Shown here piece after piece: positions 1 through 9,244 of a stretch of DNA of 60,669 bases. Under the pieces are notes generated by a model. The model saw nothing but the letters and a program-made list of their open reading frames with translations, searched no databases and was not told the origin of the DNA. This DNA comes from Pseudomonas entomophila (GTDB taxonomy: Bacteria > Pseudomonadota > Gammaproteobacteria > Pseudomonadales > Pseudomonadaceae). The stretch lies in contig NZ_JARPQB010000057.1 in NCBI RefSeq assembly GCF_029478665.1, forward strand, positions 1 through 60,669, given 5' to 3'. A program made the position numbers and the translations under genes. Each line of letters begins with the position of its first letter. The stretch's first letter is position 1.

Positions 1-20
1 AGTGTGGGCGAGTCCATACA

Positions 21-101
21 TAGGAGCGGCTTCAGCCGCGATCACCCGCAAGGCGGGTGCCAGACACCGCGATGCCCGCATCGCGGCTGAAGCCGCTCCT
101 A
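21..101. repeat. REP inverted repeat (GTAGGAGCGGCT class)
   Basis: Two 22-base arms (TAGGAGCGGCTTCAGCCGCG... and its complement) face each other around a spacer that holds a second small hairpin (CACCCGC/GGCGGGTG). The same class recurs at 18438 and 49493. It lies downstream of glpM. It is a typical Pseudomonas extragenic palindrome, with no coding content. Confidence 0.9.
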
Positions 102-125
102 CAGTTCTGTGTGAGGGCAGGGCGT

Positions 126-461
126 TCAGTGCAGCCGCACCCAAACACTCACCAGCACCGTCGCCGCCACCAGCCAGGCCACCGTGGCCAGCGCCAGTGA
201 GGCCTCCAGGCGCATGCGATCGACCAGCACGTAGAGCGTCGCCAGGTACACGAAGTACGGAATTATCGACCACATCCCGAACAGGATGGTGGCCTTCAGA
301 TCCTCCAGCGACCGCCCCTTGCCGACGATGTAGTGGGCGATCAGGGCAAAGGTGGGAAACAGCGGCACCAGGCCGGCAATGTAGTAGTTGCGGGTCTTCG
401 ACAAGATCGCCAGAAGCACCACCACGCCGGCGCCCAGGGCCGCTTTGAATACCAGGTCCAC
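126..461 (-). CDS. glpM: GlpM family inner-membrane protein
   Basis: This 111-residue hydrophobic protein has about four predicted membrane segments (roughly residues 5-20, 25-45, 62-82 and 88-108) and no soluble domain. Sequence and length fit GlpM of P. aeruginosa (about 109 residues), a membrane protein linked there to alginate production; its biochemical role is unknown. It starts at a GTG (461) with a GGA-containing ribosome site about 11 bases upstream. It follows aauR on the same strand after a 27-base gap, so it may be read from the aau transcript. Confidence 0.8.
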   Translation of the reverse strand: MDLVFKAALGAGVVVLLAILSKTRNYYIAGLVPLFPTFALIAHYIVGKGRSLEDLKATILFGMWSIIPYFVYLATLYVLVDRMRLEASLALATVAWLVAATVLVSVWVRLH

Positions 462-488
462 GTTTGATTTCCAGGTTGAGATTGCCGA

Positions 489-1817
489 TCAGCCGAGGCC
501 GTACTTCTTCACTTTGTCGAACAGCGTGGTCTTGGCCATGCCCAGCTCCTGGCTGGCCTGGCTGAGGTTGCCGCCGGTGCGCTGCAGGGCGTCGCCGAGC
601 AGGTTGCGCTCGAACGCCTCGACCGCCTCGGCGAACCCCAGGCCTTGGCTGGCACCGCCGCTCGGGCTTTTCTTGAATGCCGGCAGGCCGAGGGCGTGGC
701 GCTCGGCGACGTTGCGCAGCTCGCGCACGTTGCCTGGCCAGTCGTGGGCCATCAGCCGCGACAGGGTCTGGCTGTCGATCTCCGGCGTTTCGCGGTCGAA
801 GCGCAATGCCGACTGCTGCAGGAAGTGTTCGAACAGTTGCAGGATGTCTTCGCGGCGCTCGCGCAATGGCGGCAGTTCCAGCGTCACCACGTTGAGGCGG
901 TAGTACAGGTCGCTGCGGAAGTGGCCGCTCTGGCCGAGCGTGGCGAGGTCCGACTTGGTGGCGGCGATCACCCGGCAGTCCACCGGGATGCTCTGGTTCG
1001 AGCCCAGGCGCTCCAGGGTGCGCTCCTGCAACACGCGCAGCAGCTTGATCTGCAGGTTGATCGGCATACTCTCGACCTCGTCGAGGAACAGCGTGCCGCC
1101 ATTGGCGTGCTCGATCTTGCCGATGCGACGCTTGCCGGCACCGGTGAAGGCGTTGGCCTCGTGGCCGAAGATCTCGCTCTCGAACAGGTTCTCTGGCAGG
1201 CCGCCGCAGTTCAACGCCACGAACGGTTGGCCCTGGCGTCGGCTGAAGTCGTGCAGGCAGCGGGCGACCAGTTCCTTGCCGGTGCCGGTCTCGCCTTCGA
1301 TCAGCACGTTGGCCGAGGTATCGGCGACGTTGGCGATCAGTTCACGCAGGTGCTCCATGGCCGGCGAACGGCCGATGATCCGGCCCTCCAGGCTGCTCTG
1401 CTCGGCCAACTGGCGGCGCAGGGCGAACACCTCGCGGGACAGCCCGCGTTGTTCCAGGGCACGGCGTACCACGTCGACCAGGCGCTCGGGCGAGAAGGGC
1501 TTCTCCATGAAGTCGTAGGCGCCGTTGCGCATGGCGCCGACCGCCATGTCGATATCACCGTGGCCGGTGATCAGCACCACCGGCAGGCTGCGGTCACGGG
1601 CCTTGAGGCGATTGAGCAGCTCCAGGCCGTCGATGCCGGGCAGGCGGATATCGCTGACCACGATACCGGCGAAATCGTCGCCGATGCGTTCGAGCGCCTG
1701 CTCCGCGCTGCCGACGCCCTCGCAGGCGATGTCTTCCAGGGCCAGCGCCTGCTGGCAGCCGAGCAGCACATGCGGGTCGTCTTCGACGATCAGTACGGTG
1801 AGAGGTGCTTGGTTCAT
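489..1817 (-). CDS. aauR: sigma-54 response regulator AauR
   Basis: A 442-residue NtrC/DctD-type activator. It has a receiver domain (residues 5-120, phospho-acceptor Asp56 in the VVSDIRLP stretch), a AAA+ domain with Walker A GETGTGKE at 175-182 and Walker B LFLDE near 243-247, and a Fis-type helix-turn-helix at the C terminus. The sigma-54 contact loop reads NAFTGA (222-227) instead of the usual GAFTGA. The start overlaps the aauS stop by 4 bases. Neighbouring aatQMP genes, and matching operators upstream of aatJ, identify it as AauR, the activator of acidic amino acid uptake described in P. putida. Confidence 0.93.
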   Translation of the reverse strand: MNQAPLTVLIVEDDPHVLLGCQQALALEDIACEGVGSAEQALERIGDDFAGIVVSDIRLPGIDGLELLNRLKARDRSLPVVLITGHGDIDMAVGAMRNGAYDFMEKPFSPERLVDVVRRALEQRGLSREVFALRRQLAEQSSLEGRIIGRSPAMEHLRELIANVADTSANVLIEGETGTGKELVARCLHDFSRRQGQPFVALNCGGLPENLFESEIFGHEANAFTGAGKRRIGKIEHANGGTLFLDEVESMPINLQIKLLRVLQERTLERLGSNQSIPVDCRVIAATKSDLATLGQSGHFRSDLYYRLNVVTLELPPLRERREDILQLFEHFLQQSALRFDRETPEIDSQTLSRLMAHDWPGNVRELRNVAERHALGLPAFKKSPSGGASQGLGFAEAVEAFERNLLGDALQRTGGNLSQASQELGMAKTTLFDKVKKYGLG

Positions 1818-3718
1818 AGGGGCTCAGCCAATTCGCTAGGGGGCGTGACCAGGGGCAGGGCAAGAACGAAGGCCGTGCCACCGACGGTGGGGTGTTCGAC
1901 GCTCAGTGTACCCTTGGCGGCGGTGGCCAGGCTCGCCGACAGGGTCAGGCCCAGGCCCAGGCCGTGCTCGCCCGGTTTGGTGGTGAAGAAGGGTTCGAAC
2001 AGGTGCTTGCGCGCCTCGAGATCGATGCCATGGCCATTGTCGCGTACCCGCAGGCGGTACTTGTCGCCCTGCAACTCGCCTTCCAGCCACAGCTGCGGCA
2101 GTGCTTGGGTGGCCATGGCGTCGAGGGCGTTGCCGATCAGGTTGACCAGGATCTGCTCCAGGCGGGTCTGGTCGATGGCCAATTGCTGGTCGTCGAACTC
2201 GCGGTGCAATTGCAGATTGCAGGCGCTGATGCGGTTGCCCAGCACCTGGAGCGTGGCTTCCACGGCCTTTTCCAGCGAGGCCTGGCCGCTGTCGTCGCCA
2301 CGCCGGGCGAAGGAGCGCAGGCTGGCGGTGATGCGGCCCATGCGGTCGATCAGGTCGTTCATGGTGCGCAGGTTGGCACTGGCAGTTTCCAGCGCGCCGC
2401 GCTCGAGGAAGCGCACGGTGTTGCCGGACAGCGTACGCAGTGCCGCCAATGGCTGGTTGAGCTCGTGGGCGATGCTGGTGGACATCTGCCCGATGGCCGC
2501 CAGCTTGCCGGCCTGGACCAGTTCGTCCTGGGCGTGACGTAACGTTTGTTCGGCATGCCGGCGTTCGCGGATCTGGCCTTTCAGGCGTTCGTTGCTGGCG
2601 CGCAGGTCGGCGGTTCGTTCGGTGATCTTGCGTTCCAGTTGACTGTTGGCTTCTTCCAGGGCCTCGCGCGCGGCCAGGCGGGTGGCGATCACCTTGCGCC
2701 GTTCGTTCCAGGCGATACCCAGGATCGCCAGCAAGGCGAAAGCCACCCCCACCAGGATGCCCTGCACCATGGATTCGCGGCGCAGGTCCTGCAATGGGGT
2801 GAGCAGGGTGAAGTGCCAGGGGGTGTCGGACAGGCGTCGGGTCTGGGCCAGATAAGCGACCTCGCGCTGCTTGCCCTGGATGGTTTCGCTGTTGGCCGGG
2901 AAGGTGAGTTTCTCCACGCCATCGGCCAGGGTTTCGCGCGCCAGTGGCTGCAGCTCGTTGAGCGGCCACCAGTAGTACTGCAGGCTGCGCGCCAGGCGCT
3001 CCTTGATCTGCGGCGACAGCGGGCGCACCGACTTGAGGCGCCGCGCCGGGTCGCTGGAGAGAATGATGATGCCGTTCTCGTCGCTGACGAAAGCCTCCAG
3101 GCGTGCACGTTGCCAGCGCTCCTCGAGGGTATCGAGGCGCACCTTGATCACCGCCACGCCGATGATCTTGCCGTGCTCCTCCAGCCCGTGGGCCAGGTAG
3201 TAGCCGGCCTCGCCTGTGGTGCTGCCGATGCCGTAGAAGCGCCCGGGCTCACCGCGCACGGCGTCCTGGAAGTAGGCGCGGAACGACAGGTCCTCGCCCA
3301 GGAACGAGTCGGCATCGCGCCAGTTGCTGGTGGCCTGCACCCGGCCATTGGTGTCGAGGACGAAGATCGCCCGGCTGCGGCTGCGCCGGTTCAGGCCTTC
3401 GAGGTATTCGTTGACCGTCTGGCGGTAGCCGCCGTCCGGGTCGGTGAGCAGTTGCGAGACGCTGTCTTCCAGCTCGAGCAGGCTGGGCAGGTAGGTGTAC
3501 TTGCTGATCTCGCTCTCGACCGTGCGCGCATGCAGCTCCAGCTGGCGCTCGCCGGTTTCGCTGAGGGTGCGGATGCCGTTGTTCTCGCTGATCAGGAAGC
3601 CGGCCAAGCCCAATCCGACCATCAACAGGATGACCAGGGGCGGCAGCAACAATTGGCGAATCAGGCGGGATTTCACGGTGGGCTGGGCAGGGCGAAGGAG
3701 CGAAGGGTCGCATTTCAT
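1814..3718 (-). CDS. aauS: sensor histidine kinase AauS
   Basis: A 634-residue membrane sensor kinase. It has an N-terminal membrane helix (about 23-43), a large periplasmic sensor region of the dCache type (about 45-317), a second helix (about 318-337), a coiled coil (350-395), an H-box AHELNQPLAAL with phospho-acceptor His418, and an HATPase domain with N, G1 (DNGHGI) and G2 (GLGLGL) motifs. The architecture is that of DctB-like kinases. An in-frame GTG lies one codon upstream; the ATG at 3718 is preferred. It is coupled to aauR. It probably senses glutamate or aspartate or related acids and phosphorylates AauR. Confidence 0.92.
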   Translation of the reverse strand: MKCDPSLLRPAQPTVKSRLIRQLLLPPLVILLMVGLGLAGFLISENNGIRTLSETGERQLELHARTVESEISKYTYLPSLLELEDSVSQLLTDPDGGYRQTVNEYLEGLNRRSRSRAIFVLDTNGRVQATSNWRDADSFLGEDLSFRAYFQDAVRGEPGRFYGIGSTTGEAGYYLAHGLEEHGKIIGVAVIKVRLDTLEERWQRARLEAFVSDENGIIILSSDPARRLKSVRPLSPQIKERLARSLQYYWWPLNELQPLARETLADGVEKLTFPANSETIQGKQREVAYLAQTRRLSDTPWHFTLLTPLQDLRRESMVQGILVGVAFALLAILGIAWNERRKVIATRLAAREALEEANSQLERKITERTADLRASNERLKGQIRERRHAEQTLRHAQDELVQAGKLAAIGQMSTSIAHELNQPLAALRTLSGNTVRFLERGALETASANLRTMNDLIDRMGRITASLRSFARRGDDSGQASLEKAVEATLQVLGNRISACNLQLHREFDDQQLAIDQTRLEQILVNLIGNALDAMATQALPQLWLEGELQGDKYRLRVRDNGHGIDLEARKHLFEPFFTTKPGEHGLGLGLTLSASLATAAKGTLSVEHPTVGGTAFVLALPLVTPPSELAEPL

Positions 3719-3786
3719 CACAGTGGCCTTGTCACGACCAGCATCCGCTGCCTGGCGACGAGCCGGGCAGCGTCACTGTGGCCGAC

Positions 3787-4517
<731 letters not shown>

Positions 4518-4521
<4 letters not shown>

Positions 4522-5189
4522 ACGGTGATCCTTTTTTGCAGGCGCTTGACCAGCCAGGAAGCGGAGAAGCTGACGAGGAAGTAGACGACGCCGGCGAAGA
4601 TCAGGAACTCATGGGAGCGCCCGATGATGTCGCCGTTGGAGCGAGCCGAGTTGAGGAAGTCGATCAGGCCGACGGTGTACACCAGCGAAGTGTCCTGGAA
4701 CAGGATGATGCTCTGCTGCAGCAGCAATGGCGTCATCTTGCGGAACGCCTGGGGCAGGATGATCAGGCGCATGCACTGGCCATAGCTCATGCCCAGCGCC
4801 TGCGCGGCGCCCATCTGCCCCTTGGAGATCGACTGCACGCCAGCGCGGACGATTTCGCAGAAGTACGCGGCTTCGAACATCATGAACGCCACGACGCAGG
4901 AGGTGAAAGCGCCCACGGGGGTGTCTTCGCCGGTGATCCAGCGCAGCACGAACGGCACCGCCAGATAGAACCAGGTGATCACCAGCAGCAGCGGGATGGA
5001 GCGGAAGTAGTTGACGTAGGTGCCAGCGATATTGGCCAGCAGCTTGTTCGACGACAGGCGCATCAGGGCCAGGAGGGTACCCAGGGCAATGCCGCCGACC
5101 ACGCCCATGACCATCAGTTGCAGGGTCAGGACCATGCCGTCCCAAAGGGCGGGCAGGGCCGGGATGATTTCACTGAAATCCATGTCCAT
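4518..5189 (-). CDS. aatM: acidic amino acid ABC permease AatM
   Basis: A 223-residue permease of the HisMQ/GltK family with five or so membrane helices and the EAA loop (EIVRAGVQSISKGQMGAAQALG region, about 114-135) that contacts AatP. It lies directly after aatQ (the aatQ stop abuts its ATG) and overlaps aatP by 4 bases. It forms the membrane channel together with AatQ. Confidence 0.94.
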
Positions 5190-5936
5190 TTACTTGCCCC
5201 CCACGGAAATCAGGCCCGGTACCGCGACTTTCTTCTCGACCATGCGCATGAGCAGCATCAGGCCCATGTTCAGGGTGAAGTAGATCAGGGTGGCCAGGGT
5301 GAATGCTTCGAACAGGTTGGCCGAGAATTCGGCGGTCTGCTTGGTCTGTGCCAGCAGCTCCATCAGGCCGATCAGCGAGGCCACCGAGGAGTTCTTGAAC
5401 ACGTTCAGGAATTCCGAGGTGAGCGGCGGAATGATGATCCGGTAGGCCTGGGGCAGCAGCACGTTCATGTAGATCTGCGGCAGGCTGAAGCCCATCGCGC
5501 GCCCGGCCGCCTCCTGGCCGCGAGGCAGCGCCTGGATGCCGGTGCGCACCTGCTCGCAAACACGCGCGGCGGTGAACAGGCCCAGGCAGATGACCACGCT
5601 GATCAGCGCCGAGGTGGTCGGGTTGAGGTCCTGCTTGAACCACTCCTGCAGGCCTTCGGGCAGCAGGTCCGGTACCAGGAAGTACCAGATGAACAGCTGC
5701 ACCAGCAGCGGCACGTTGCGGAACAGCTCGACGTAGGCGGTGGCAATCCCTGACACCAGACGGTTGGGCACGGTGCGCATCACGCCGAGGAGCGACCCCA
5801 GCAGCAACGCGATGATCCAGGCGGAGATGGCGATGGCGATAGTCCAGCCCAGACCGGTGATGTACCAGTCCAGGTAGGTTTCGCTGCCCACGCCGGTGGA
5901 CTTGAAGAACACGCCCCAGTCCCAGTTGTAATTCAT
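5190..5936 (-). CDS. aatQ: acidic amino acid ABC permease AatQ
   Basis: A 248-residue GltJ-type permease. The N terminus (NYNWDWGVFF) is typical of glutamate/aspartate permeases; helices follow from about residue 27, and the EAA loop (EQVRTGIQALPRGQEAAGRA) is near residues 150-170. It heads the QMP block, 144 bases after aatJ, with a strong hairpin in the gap that would lower its expression relative to the binding protein. Confidence 0.94.
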   Translation of the reverse strand: MNYNWDWGVFFKSTGVGSETYLDWYITGLGWTIAIAISAWIIALLLGSLLGVMRTVPNRLVSGIATAYVELFRNVPLLVQLFIWYFLVPDLLPEGLQEWFKQDLNPTTSALISVVICLGLFTAARVCEQVRTGIQALPRGQEAAGRAMGFSLPQIYMNVLLPQAYRIIIPPLTSEFLNVFKNSSVASLIGLMELLAQTKQTAEFSANLFEAFTLATLIYFTLNMGLMLLMRMVEKKVAVPGLISVGGK

Positions 5937-5977
5937 CGGGATTTCCCCTCAGACGATTGTTTCACGGGCACCTCGAT

Positions 5978-6008
5978 ACATCCGGGGGCGTTCGACGCCC
6001 TCGGATGT
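5978..6008 (-). promoter_or_regulatory. intercistronic hairpin aatJ/aatQ
   Basis: A perfect ACATCCG/CGGATGT outer stem is continued by GGGGCGT/ACGCCCT (one G-T pair) closing on a 3-base TCG loop. There is no T-run after it on the minus strand, so it is more likely an mRNA stabiliser or processing barrier than a terminator. That would give more binding protein than permease. Confidence 0.7.
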
Positions 6009-6080
6009 AAAGGTTAGACACTAACTAAGTGGCCTGTTGGATGGATTCGCGCGGATGCGCTTCAGGCCACTATCTGAAGG

Positions 6081-6998
6081 TCAGGACTTCTTCTCGTCCG
6101 CGGCCTTGTCGGTCGGCTCGGCGATCAGCTTCTTCAGTTCGTCGCTCATCGGGAACTGCAGGTTCAGGCCTTTCGGTGGAATCGGCTGCTGGAACCACTT
6201 GTCGTAGCTCTTGTTGACTTCACCGGACTTGTAATAAGCAACGATGGCGTCATCGACGGCTTTCTTGAAGGCAGCGTCTTCCTTACGCACCATGCAGCCG
6301 TAGATTTCGTACGACTGCGGGGTGCCGGTGATGACCCAGTCGGTTGGCTTCTTGGCCTTGGCCATTTCACCGGCCAGCAGGGCGTCGTCCATCATGAAGG
6401 CCACGGCGCGGCCGCTTTCGAGCATGTTGAAGGCTTCGCCGTGGTCTTTGGCCGAGATCACGTTCATCTTCATCTGCTTGTCGGCGTTCATCGCCTTGAG
6501 GATGCGCTCGGAGGTGGTGCCGGCGGTGGTCACCACGTTCTTGCCGGCCAGGTCGGCGAAGTCTTTATAGGATGGCTGGCCATCCTTGACCTTGGTCAGC
6601 AGGCGGGTGCCGACCTCGAAGATGCCCACCGAGAAACCGACTTGCTGCTGGCGCTCGACGTTGTTGGTGGTGGAACCGCACTCCAGGTCGACGGTGCCGT
6701 TCTGCACCAGCGGGATGCGGGTCTGCGAGGTGACCAGGTTGTACTTGACCTTGATGTCGGTGCCCAGTTGCTTTTTCAGGGCGTCGACCACGGCCAGCTG
6801 GATGTCGTGGGAGTAGCCCACGGGTTCCGGCTTGCCGGCGAGGTAGGAGAACGGAATGGAGGAGTCGCGGTGACCCAGGGTGATGGTGCCCGAGTCCTTG
6901 ATCTTCTTGAGAGTGCCGGTCAGTTCTTCAGCCATGACTGGCGACGCGATGACCGCGGCCGCGATGGCGGCGCCCAGCAATTGACGAACGATGCGCAT
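6081..6998 (-). CDS. aatJ: acidic amino acid periplasmic binding protein AatJ
   Basis: A 305-residue solute-binding protein of the GltI family. It has a signal peptide (about residues 1-23, cleaved after PVMA), then a bacterial extracellular SBP family 3 domain containing GHRDSSIPFSY. The ATG at 6998 has a good ribosome site (GAGG); an open frame runs 24 codons further upstream but lacks one. It captures glutamate and aspartate for AatQMP. Its promoter region holds a sigma-54 site, two AauR-type palindromes and an A-rich Crc/Hfq-type leader motif. Confidence 0.95.
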   Translation of the reverse strand: MRIVRQLLGAAIAAAVIASPVMAEELTGTLKKIKDSGTITLGHRDSSIPFSYLAGKPEPVGYSHDIQLAVVDALKKQLGTDIKVKYNLVTSQTRIPLVQNGTVDLECGSTTNNVERQQQVGFSVGIFEVGTRLLTKVKDGQPSYKDFADLAGKNVVTTAGTTSERILKAMNADKQMKMNVISAKDHGEAFNMLESGRAVAFMMDDALLAGEMAKAKKPTDWVITGTPQSYEIYGCMVRKEDAAFKKAVDDAIVAYYKSGEVNKSYDKWFQQPIPPKGLNLQFPMSDELKKLIAEPTDKAADEKKS

Positions 6999-7014
6999 CA
7001 AATTTACCTCGACG

Positions 7015-7028
7015 TGTTTGTTTTTTTT
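7015..7028 (-). promoter_or_regulatory. putative Crc/Hfq A-rich target in aatJ leader
   Basis: On the minus strand the leader reads AAAAAAAACAAACA about 17-30 bases before the aatJ ATG. This contains the AANAANAA pattern used by Hfq/Crc to block translation of secondary carbon and nitrogen source genes in Pseudomonas. Position next to the ribosome site fits that role. Confidence 0.5.
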
Positions 7029-7101
7029 ATGGAGCCGTTGGCGGACTCTTTCGTTCAACGAATACAGCATGAAGCGATTTGCATTCGGCTACCAAGTGTA
7101 G

Positions 7102-7117
7102 AGCATGACTCGTGCCA
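7102..7117 (-). promoter_or_regulatory. sigma-54 promoter of aatJQMP
   Basis: Minus strand reads TGGCACGAGTCATGCT, with the GG (-24) and GC (-12) dinucleotides exactly 10 bases apart and the -24 half perfect. Transcription would start near 7090, giving a leader of about 90 bases. It is consistent with AauR being a sigma-54 activator. Confidence 0.85.
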
Positions 7118-7194
7118 AGCCCTGACGCGGATCATAACCCCCCTGAAAGCCTGGGGATGAACGCTGTGTGAAGGTTTTTCCCGATTCCCCCGCG

Positions 7195-7239
7195 GTCGGA
7201 ATTCCGAACGAATGACTTGTCGGTGTTCGGTGGTCCGAA
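7195..7239. promoter_or_regulatory. two AauR-type operators upstream of aatJ
   Basis: TTCGGTGGTCCGAA at 7226-7239 is a perfect TTCGG-N4-CCGAA palindrome, the pattern I recall being reported for AauR. A second site, GTCGGAATTCCGAA at 7195-7208, has one mismatch. Centres are 31 bases apart (three helical turns) and about 85-115 bases upstream of the -24 element, a usual enhancer distance. Confidence 0.8.
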
Positions 7240-7242
7240 TGA

Positions 7243-7488
7243 GTGGCTGGCTGGAAAGCGTATGTCCGCAATCGCTACCCCGAGCGGTCCAAGGCCTTGG
7301 CCGCACGGTTTCATGAACAATTGGCCGGATGCGAGAGCGAGGTACAAATGTCGGTCGAGGAGCTTTGCTTCGAACGTGCGGCCGCCTTGATGGAAGGGCT
7401 AAACGCCCAGGGGCGTGCACGGCGTTGGCGAAGGAGGCTTATGGGCGGGGAGCTTGAGGCGACGGCGACCGCCAGGCGGTCGCCGTGA
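7243..7488 (+). CDS. doubtful small ORF in aatJ-glpD gap
   Basis: An 81-codon frame opening at GTG 7243, with an internal ATG at 7348 that would give 46 residues. It is rich in Arg, Ala and Glu and resembles no family I know. The ribosome site is poor, its 5' end touches the AauR operator, and its 3' end runs into the hairpin below glpD. It may be chance. Otherwise the 497-base gap (6999-7495) holds only the aatJ control region and that hairpin. Confidence 0.25.
   Translation: MAGWKAYVRNRYPERSKALAARFHEQLAGCESEVQMSVEELCFERAAALMEGLNAQGRARRWRRRLMGGELEATATARRSP
7462..7486 (-). terminator. hairpin after glpD
   Basis: A perfect 12-bp stem (7462-7473 with 7475-7486) around a single base lies 9 bases after the glpD stop. 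No T-run follows on the minus strand, so it is either a weak terminator or an mRNA 3'-end stabiliser. Confidence 0.55.
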
Positions 7489-7495
7489 GAGAGAG

Positions 7496-9025
7496 TCAGG
7501 CAGCGTTGTCGCGTGCGCTGCCGTGCTCGAGGTAGCTCAGCAGTGTGCGTTGCTCGCTATCACTGGTGAACAAGCCCAGCTTGGTGCGTCGCCACAGGAT
7601 ATCCTGGGCGCTGACGGCCCACTCGTTGTCGCGCAGGTAGTCGACTTCACGGGCAAACAAGCCACCGCCAATCGCTTGGCCCAGATCTTCCGGGCATTTC
7701 ACGCCTTCGAGCAGGCGCCAGACGCGGCTGCCATAGGTGACTGCCCAGCGTTTGGCGATGTCTGGTGCAAGCCACTGATGTTGTGTGAGCAGGTCATCGA
7801 CCAGTGCCTGAGGTGTGGTCATGTCCTCACCGCCGGGCAGTGCTGCGGTTGCGGTCCAGCTTGCGCTCATTTGGGTGAAGAACGGTTGAAGCTCGGCCAT
7901 GGCCGACTCGGCCAGCTTGCGATAGGTGGTCAGCTTGCCGCCGAACACCGACAGCAGCGGTGCCTCGCCCTGCGCCGCGGACAGCGCCAGGGTGTAGTCA
8001 CGGGTGACCGCCGACGGGTTGTCGGACTCGTCGTTGCACAGCGGGCGCACGCCGGAGTAGGTGTGCAGGATGTCGCTGCGGCTGAGCTGGTGGTTGAAGT
8101 GCTCGTTGACCACCTTGAGCAGGTAGTCGGTTTCCTGGTCGGTGATCGCCACCTTGGCCGGGTCGCCGCTGTATTCGCGGTCGGTGGTGCCGATCAGGGT
8201 GAAGCGGTCAAGGTAAGGAATGCAGAAGACGATCCGCTGGTCTTCGTTCTGCAGGATATAGGCGTGCTCGCCTTCGTACAGGCGCGGGACGATCAGGTGG
8301 CTGCCCTGGATCAGGCGGATACCGTAGGGGGCATCGAGCTTGAGGTCGTCCTTGATGAAACTGGCGACCCAGGGGCCGGCGGCGTTGACCAGGGCACGTG
8401 CCTGGATGGTCTGCAGGCTGCCATCGGCGTGCTGCAACTCCACCTGCCACAGGCCATCGATGCGCTCGGCGCGCAGGCAGCGGGTGCGGGTGTGGATGTG
8501 CGCGCCTTTTTCGCGCGCGGCCATGGCATTGAGCACGACCAGGCGGGCATCATCCACGGCGCAGTCGGCGTATTCGAAACCGCGGGTGATGGCTGGCTTG
8601 AGGGGGTAGCCCGGGCCGAAGCGCAGGCTGCGCGAGGCGCCGAGGCGCTTGCGCTTGCCCAGATGGTCGTACAGGAACAGGCCGGCGCGGATCATCCAGG
8701 CCGGGCGCAGGTGCGGCCGGTGCGGCAGGACGAAACGCATTGGCTTGACGATGTGCGGCGCCTTGGCCAGTAGCACTTCACGCTCGGCCAGGGCCTCGCG
8801 CACCAGGCGGAACTCGTAATGTTCCAGGTAGCGCAGGCCACCATGGATCAACTTGCTGCTGGCCGAGGAGGTGTGCTGCGCCAAGTCGTCCTTTTCACAG
8901 AGGAACACCTTCAGGCCGCGCCCGGCGGCATCCGCGGCGATGCCCACGCCATTGATGCCACCGCCGATCACGGCGAGGTCATAGCAGTCGGCGGGGGATG
9001 GCTGGGACGAAACGGGCTGGGACAC
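7496..9025 (-). CDS. glpD: aerobic glycerol-3-phosphate dehydrogenase
   Basis: A 509-residue FAD enzyme that oxidises sn-glycerol 3-phosphate to dihydroxyacetone phosphate and passes electrons to ubiquinone at the inner membrane. The Rossmann FAD motif GGGINGVG lies at about 21-28, and the family length is normal. It starts at GTG (9025) with a strong AGGAGG site. It is the last gene of the glp cluster, separated from glpR by 219 bases that hold a GlpR-like operator and a REP, so it probably also has its own promoter. Confidence 0.96.
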   Translation of the reverse strand: MSQPVSSQPSPADCYDLAVIGGGINGVGIAADAAGRGLKVFLCEKDDLAQHTSSASSKLIHGGLRYLEHYEFRLVREALAEREVLLAKAPHIVKPMRFVLPHRPHLRPAWMIRAGLFLYDHLGKRKRLGASRSLRFGPGYPLKPAITRGFEYADCAVDDARLVVLNAMAAREKGAHIHTRTRCLRAERIDGLWQVELQHADGSLQTIQARALVNAAGPWVASFIKDDLKLDAPYGIRLIQGSHLIVPRLYEGEHAYILQNEDQRIVFCIPYLDRFTLIGTTDREYSGDPAKVAITDQETDYLLKVVNEHFNHQLSRSDILHTYSGVRPLCNDESDNPSAVTRDYTLALSAAQGEAPLLSVFGGKLTTYRKLAESAMAELQPFFTQMSASWTATAALPGGEDMTTPQALVDDLLTQHQWLAPDIAKRWAVTYGSRVWRLLEGVKCPEDLGQAIGGGLFAREVDYLRDNEWAVSAQDILWRRTKLGLFTSDSEQRTLLSYLEHGSARDNAA

Positions 9026-9067
9026 GGCAAGGCCTCCTGAGGCTCTTCACAGCGAAAGTGAACATTG

Positions 9068-9085
9068 ATGTTCGTTTCCGAAAAT
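9068..9085. promoter_or_regulatory. GlpR operator upstream of glpD
   Basis: ATGTTCGTTTCCGAAAAT resembles the GlpR palindrome pattern (ATGTTCG-N4-CGAACAT), with a perfect left half and a degenerate right half, 43 bases before the glpD start. Two TGAACAT half-sites follow at about 9152-9169. It suggests repression of glpD by GlpR that glycerol 3-phosphate relieves. Confidence 0.55.
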
Positions 9086-9175
9086 ATTAGCGCAATGGAA
9101 AGCCTGTCGCCAGTCAGCTTTCATAGAAAAAACTGATTGTATGGCGGGAAAATGAACATTAATGAACATCGACCT

Positions 9176-9232
9176 GTAGGAGCCAGCTTGCTGGCGAACC
9201 ATCGGATGGTTCGCCAGCAAGCTGGCTCCTAC
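9176..9232. repeat. REP, perfect palindrome (GTAGGAGCCAGC class)
   Basis: Two perfect 28-base arms separated by one base, between glpR and glpD. It could act as a transcription or RNA-decay barrier between the two genes. Confidence 0.95.
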
Positions 9233-9244
9233 ACGGGGAGGGGC

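Noticed and set aside
645..2537. 630-codon plus-strand frame opposite aauR and aauS
   Set aside because: It is an antisense shadow of GC-rich coding sequence, with biased composition and no ribosome site; the minus-strand proteins have clear domains.
7415..8773. 452-codon plus-strand frame opposite glpD
   Set aside because: Antisense shadow of a well-conserved enzyme; no family resemblance.
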